Shown here piece by piece: positions 61,506 to 64,000 of a DNA stretch of 64,000 nt. This stretch comes from CAJQQK01 sp051010015 (GTDB taxonomy: Bacteria > Pseudomonadota > Alphaproteobacteria > Rhizobiales > Hyphomicrobiaceae). The stretch is from NCBI GenBank assembly GCA_051010015.1, contig JBPCVZ010000183.1:1-64000 (forward strand), in the 5' to 3' direction. The notes below the pieces were generated by a model. That model saw nothing but the letters and a program-made list of their open reading frames with translations, was not told the DNA's origin and ran no database searches. The stretch's first letter is position 1; each line of letters begins with the position of its first letter. The translations under genes were made by a program, and so were the position numbers.

Positions 61506-62810
61506 ATGTACAAACGGCTCCTGGTATCGGCCGTCGCGGCTGGTTTCGCCGTGACGGCACCTGCATTCGCTGCCGAAGAGATTCAGTGGTGGCACGCGAT
61601 GGGTGGCGTCAACGGCGAACGGGTCAACAAGATCGCAAACGATTTCAACGCGACCCAGTCCGATTACAAGGTCGTACCGGTCTACAAAGGCAATTACACC
61701 GAGACGATGACGGCCGCCGTGGCGGCCTTCCGCGCGCGCAAACAGCCGCACATCGTGCAAGTCTTCGAGGTTGGCACCGCGACCATGATGGCCGCCGAAG
61801 GCGCCGTCTATCCCGTTGAAGACATGATGAATGATGCCGGTGAACCGTTTGACCGCAACACCTTCCTGCCCGCTGTCATCAGTTACTATCAGACGCCCAA
61901 AGGCAAACTGCTTTCGATGCCGTTCAACAGCTCGACCCCGGTGCTCTGGTACAATCAGGATGCCTTTGCCAAAGCCGGCATCAAGTCCCCGCCGAAGACG
62001 TGGCCCGAGGTCAAGGCTGCTTCCGACAAGCTGTTGGCGTCTGGCATGAAGTGCGGCTTCTCTTTCGGCTGGCAGTCCTGGGTGATGATCGAGAACTTCA
62101 ACGCATGGCACAATCTCGCATCCGGCACCAAGGAGAACGGGTTCGCCGGTTTCGACACCGAATTCACCTTCAACAACGCCGCCACCAAGAAGCACCTTGC
62201 CAATATTGCCGAGTGGGGCAAGTCGAAAGCCTTCGTCTACGCCGGGCGGCGCGGCGACAGCCTGCCGAAATTCACGACCGGCGAATGCGGCATGTGGCTG
62301 AACTCGTCGGCCTACTATGGCGGTATCAAGAAGCAGGCCAAGTTCAAGTTCGCCCAGACCATGCTGCCGTTCTACCCGGACGTCATCAAGGCACCGCAGA
62401 ACTCGATCATCGGCGGAGCGACGCTATGGGTGCTCAAGGGCCACGACAAGAAGGAATACAAGGGCGTCGCCAAGTTCATGACCTACCTCGCCTCGCCGAA
62501 AGTGCAGGCCTGGTGGCATCAGGAGACCGGCTACGTGCCGATCACCAACGCCGCCTATGACCTGAGCAAGAAGCAGGGCTTCTATGACAAGAACCCTGGC
62601 ACCGATACCGCCATCAAGCAGCTGCGCTTGAACAAACCAACGCCGAATTCAAAGGGCGTACGCTTCGGCAACTTCGTGCAGGTGCGTGACATCATCAATG
62701 CCGAGATGGAAAACATCTGGAAGGGCAGTAAGTCCGCGTCAGATGCCCTCGACAGCGCGGTCAAGCAAGGCAACGCCCTGCTGCGCAAATTCGAGAAGGC
62801 CAACAAGTAG
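61506..62810 (+). CDS. ugpB: sn-glycerol-3-phosphate ABC transporter substrate-binding protein
   Basis: A 434-residue extracellular solute-binding protein with a signal peptide (LLVSAVAAGFAVTAPAFA). The UgpB core Q-W-W-H-A-M-G-G-V-N-G-E, V-V-P-V-Y-K-G-N-Y, F-E-V-G-T-A-T-M-M-A-A, and the late N-S-I-I-G-G-A-T-L-W-V are clear. It binds glycerol 3-phosphate or glycerophosphodiesters in the periplasm. First gene of the ugp operon; a strong stem-loop follows. Confidence 0.95.
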   Translation: MYKRLLVSAVAAGFAVTAPAFAAEEIQWWHAMGGVNGERVNKIANDFNATQSDYKVVPVYKGNYTETMTAAVAAFRARKQPHIVQVFEVGTATMMAAEGAVYPVEDMMNDAGEPFDRNTFLPAVISYYQTPKGKLLSMPFNSSTPVLWYNQDAFAKAGIKSPPKTWPEVKAASDKLLASGMKCGFSFGWQSWVMIENFNAWHNLASGTKENGFAGFDTEFTFNNAATKKHLANIAEWGKSKAFVYAGRRGDSLPKFTTGECGMWLNSSAYYGGIKKQAKFKFAQTMLPFYPDVIKAPQNSIIGGATLWVLKGHDKKEYKGVAKFMTYLASPKVQAWWHQETGYVPITNAAYDLSKKQGFYDKNPGTDTAIKQLRLNKPTPNSKGVRFGNFVQVRDIINAEMENIWKGSKSASDALDSAVKQGNALLRKFEKANK

Positions 62811-62835
62811 TTGACCTGGCTCGGCAATACATCAC

Positions 62836-62874
62836 GCCGGATCCCGCTTCCCCCGACCGGGAAGTGGGACCGGC
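62836..62874 (+). other. intercistronic stem-loop between ugpB and ugpA
   Basis: GCCGG (62836-62840), a bulged A, TCCC, G and CTTCCC pair with GGGAAG, T (G-U pair), GGGA and CCGGC (62859-62874), giving a 16-base-pair stem with a CCGACC loop. No T-run follows. Such hairpins after a solute-binding-protein gene usually protect its mRNA and let it be made in excess over the permease; partial termination is the alternative. Confidence 0.65.
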
Positions 62875-62913
62875 CATGGCAGGCACTGACATCCGGCGGG
62901 CGACGATAATCTC

Positions 62914-63795
62914 ATGCTGAAACGCGTGCATTTCGGGCCCTCCGTGCTGCCTTTCCTGCTGGTTGCCCCACAAATCATCATCACGCTTGTCTTCTTCATC
63001 TGGCCGGCCGCGCAGGCACTCTATCAATCGCTGCTGGTCCAGGATGCCTTCGGGCTCAGCACCAAGTTCGTCTGGTTCGAAAACTTCGAGGCCTTGTTCG
63101 CCGACGAGCACTATCTCGGCGCCTTTCAGCGGACTTTCATCTTTTCGTTCCTGGTTGCCTTCCTGTCGATGTCGCTTGCACTGGTGCTCGCGGCGATGGC
63201 GGACCGTGTCGTCAAGGCCCGCCGCACCTACCAGACAATGCTGATCTGGCCCTATGCCGTCGCGCCGGTCCTCGCCGGCACGCTGTGGACGTTCATGCTG
63301 GATCCGACTTTGGGTATCGGCTCCTATATGCTTCGTGGTCTCGGTTACGACTGGAATTTTCGCGTCAACGGCGACGAGGCCATGGCGCTCGTCATCAGCG
63401 CGGCGTCCTGGAAGCAGATCAGCTACAATTTCCTCTTCTTCCTTGCCGGCATGCATGCCATTCCAAAGTCGCTGATCGAAGCTGCCGCGATCGATGGCGC
63501 CGGTCCCGCCCGCCGCTTTGCGACAATCATATTTCCCTTGCTCTCGCCAACGACGTTCTTTCTTCTCGTCGTCAATATCGTCTACGCGTTCTTCGACACG
63601 TTCGGCATTATCCACGCCGTGACCAAGGGCGGCCCCGGCAACGACACCGAGATCCTCGTCTACAAGGTCTTCAACGATGGCTTCGTCGGATTGGACCTTG
63701 GCGGTTCGGCCGCCCAGTCCGTCGTCCTGATGGCCATTGTCATCGGCCTGACCGTGATCCAGTTCCGCTACGTCGAAAAGAAGGTCGCCTATTGA
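62914..63795 (+). CDS. ugpA: sn-glycerol-3-phosphate ABC transporter permease UgpA
   Basis: A 293-residue permease with about six transmembrane segments and the EAA motif (L-I-E-A-A-A-I-D-G-A-G) for docking the ATPase; K-G-G-P-G-N-D-T and N-I-V-Y-A-F-F-D-T-F-G fit UgpA. Follows ugpB by about 100 bases with the stem-loop between. ugpE follows by 19 bases. Confidence 0.95.
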   Translation: MLKRVHFGPSVLPFLLVAPQIIITLVFFIWPAAQALYQSLLVQDAFGLSTKFVWFENFEALFADEHYLGAFQRTFIFSFLVAFLSMSLALVLAAMADRVVKARRTYQTMLIWPYAVAPVLAGTLWTFMLDPTLGIGSYMLRGLGYDWNFRVNGDEAMALVISAASWKQISYNFLFFLAGMHAIPKSLIEAAAIDGAGPARRFATIIFPLLSPTTFFLLVVNIVYAFFDTFGIIHAVTKGGPGNDTEILVYKVFNDGFVGLDLGGSAAQSVVLMAIVIGLTVIQFRYVEKKVAY

Positions 63796-63814
63796 TGGAG
63801 CGAGGTCACACATC

Positions 63815-64000
63815 ATGATCGAGAACCGCCCCTGGGTGACCATTCTTGCGCACGCGACGCTCATCCTCGGCGTACTGCTGGTCGCCTTTCCCGTGTGGAT
63901 CACGTTCGTCGCCGCGACGCATGACCAAGTGCGCATCACCCAGGTGCCGCTGCCGCTGCTGCCCGGCGACCAGTTCTTGGTCAACATCAAGGCCGCCATT
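63815..64000 (+). CDS. ugpE: sn-glycerol-3-phosphate ABC transporter permease UgpE (partial)
   Basis: First 62 codons of the second Ugp permease, cut by the window end. ATG at 63815 after GGAGCGAGG. A transmembrane segment (TLILGVLLVAFPVWITFVAA) and the periplasmic A-T-H-D-Q-V-R-I-T-Q-V-P-L-P-L-L-P-G-D-Q fit UgpE. The ATPase gene ugpC is expected beyond the window. Confidence 0.9.
   Translation, partial: MIENRPWVTILAHATLILGVLLVAFPVWITFVAATHDQVRITQVPLPLLPGDQFLVNIKAAI

Noticed and set aside
62761..63999. 412-residue minus-strand ORF over ugpA
   Set aside because: Shadow of the UgpA coding strand; no domain.

Overview
The window looks like a chromosomal piece of an alphaproteobacterium, most likely of the order Hyphomicrobiales (Rhizobiales). 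By eye it is GC-rich (around 60 percent). The gene blocks have an alphaproteobacterial flavour: fabI - histidine phosphatase - aroC, an HDAC-like gene - xseB - dxs - tlyA - rRNA/tRNA methyltransferase run, DUF4170 next to icd, and TIGR03808, TIGR02301 and DUF1499 family proteins. I see no rRNA, phage, integrase, transposase, CRISPR array or plasmid genes. The only RNA gene I can support is tRNA-Gln(TTG). Assignment below the order level is not supported.

Layout. 1-7 kb: a dispersed palindromic repeat, a Tat-exported beta-helix protein, a small SH3-like protein, tRNA-Gln, a membrane-anchored lipase-like protein, a decayed AhpD/carboxymuconolactone-decarboxylase pseudogene, an MBL hydrolase and a DUF1499 membrane protein. 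7-16 kb: class III aminotransferase, a degenerate exonuclease/phosphatase-fold protein, SDR, pdxH, surface-antigen-like lipid/envelope protein, fabI, histidine phosphatase, aroC, type II haloacid dehalogenase. 16-28 kb (mostly minus strand): methyltransferases, tlyA, dxs, xseB, HDAC-like deacetylase, an unknown exported membrane protein, enoyl-CoA hydratase and acyl-CoA dehydrogenase, then Sua5-type tRNA modification enzyme on plus. 28-38 kb: a Clp-N/coiled-coil protein, SRAP, Nudix, DUF3179, TIGR02301, LysE exporter, L,D-transpeptidase, a MITE-like inverted repeat element, DUF3299, DUF4170 and icd.

38.9-46.4 kb is the most unusual part: an exported pseudo-caspase with an exact 49-residue (seven-heptad) coiled-coil repeat and a peptidoglycan-binding C-terminus, a second exported peptidoglycan-binding-like protein with a very basic tail, and, convergent behind a strong bidirectional terminator, a two-gene operon of a 906-residue ABC protein whose ATPase motifs are all degenerate plus a stand-alone cyclic-nucleotide-binding protein.

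47-60 kb is a dense catabolic cluster: 2-hydroxyacid dehydrogenase, M20 and M19 peptidase-family enzymes, DUF3604/PHP protein, amidase, cyclase-family hydrolase, enolase-superfamily racemase/dehydratase, a split UxaA/SuyAB-like lyase, a zinc alcohol dehydrogenase and an alpha/beta hydrolase. It points to breakdown of an amide- or peptide-linked, sugar-acid-like or hydroxyacid substrate; the substrate is not identifiable and no regulator or transporter lies inside it. 60-64 kb holds a glycerophosphodiester phosphodiesterase divergent from a ugpB-ugpA-ugpE(partial) glycerol-3-phosphate/glycerophosphodiester uptake operon, with a promoter overlapped by three helically phased TTCGTTT repeats and a strong stem-loop between ugpB and ugpA. 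The window ends inside ugpE.
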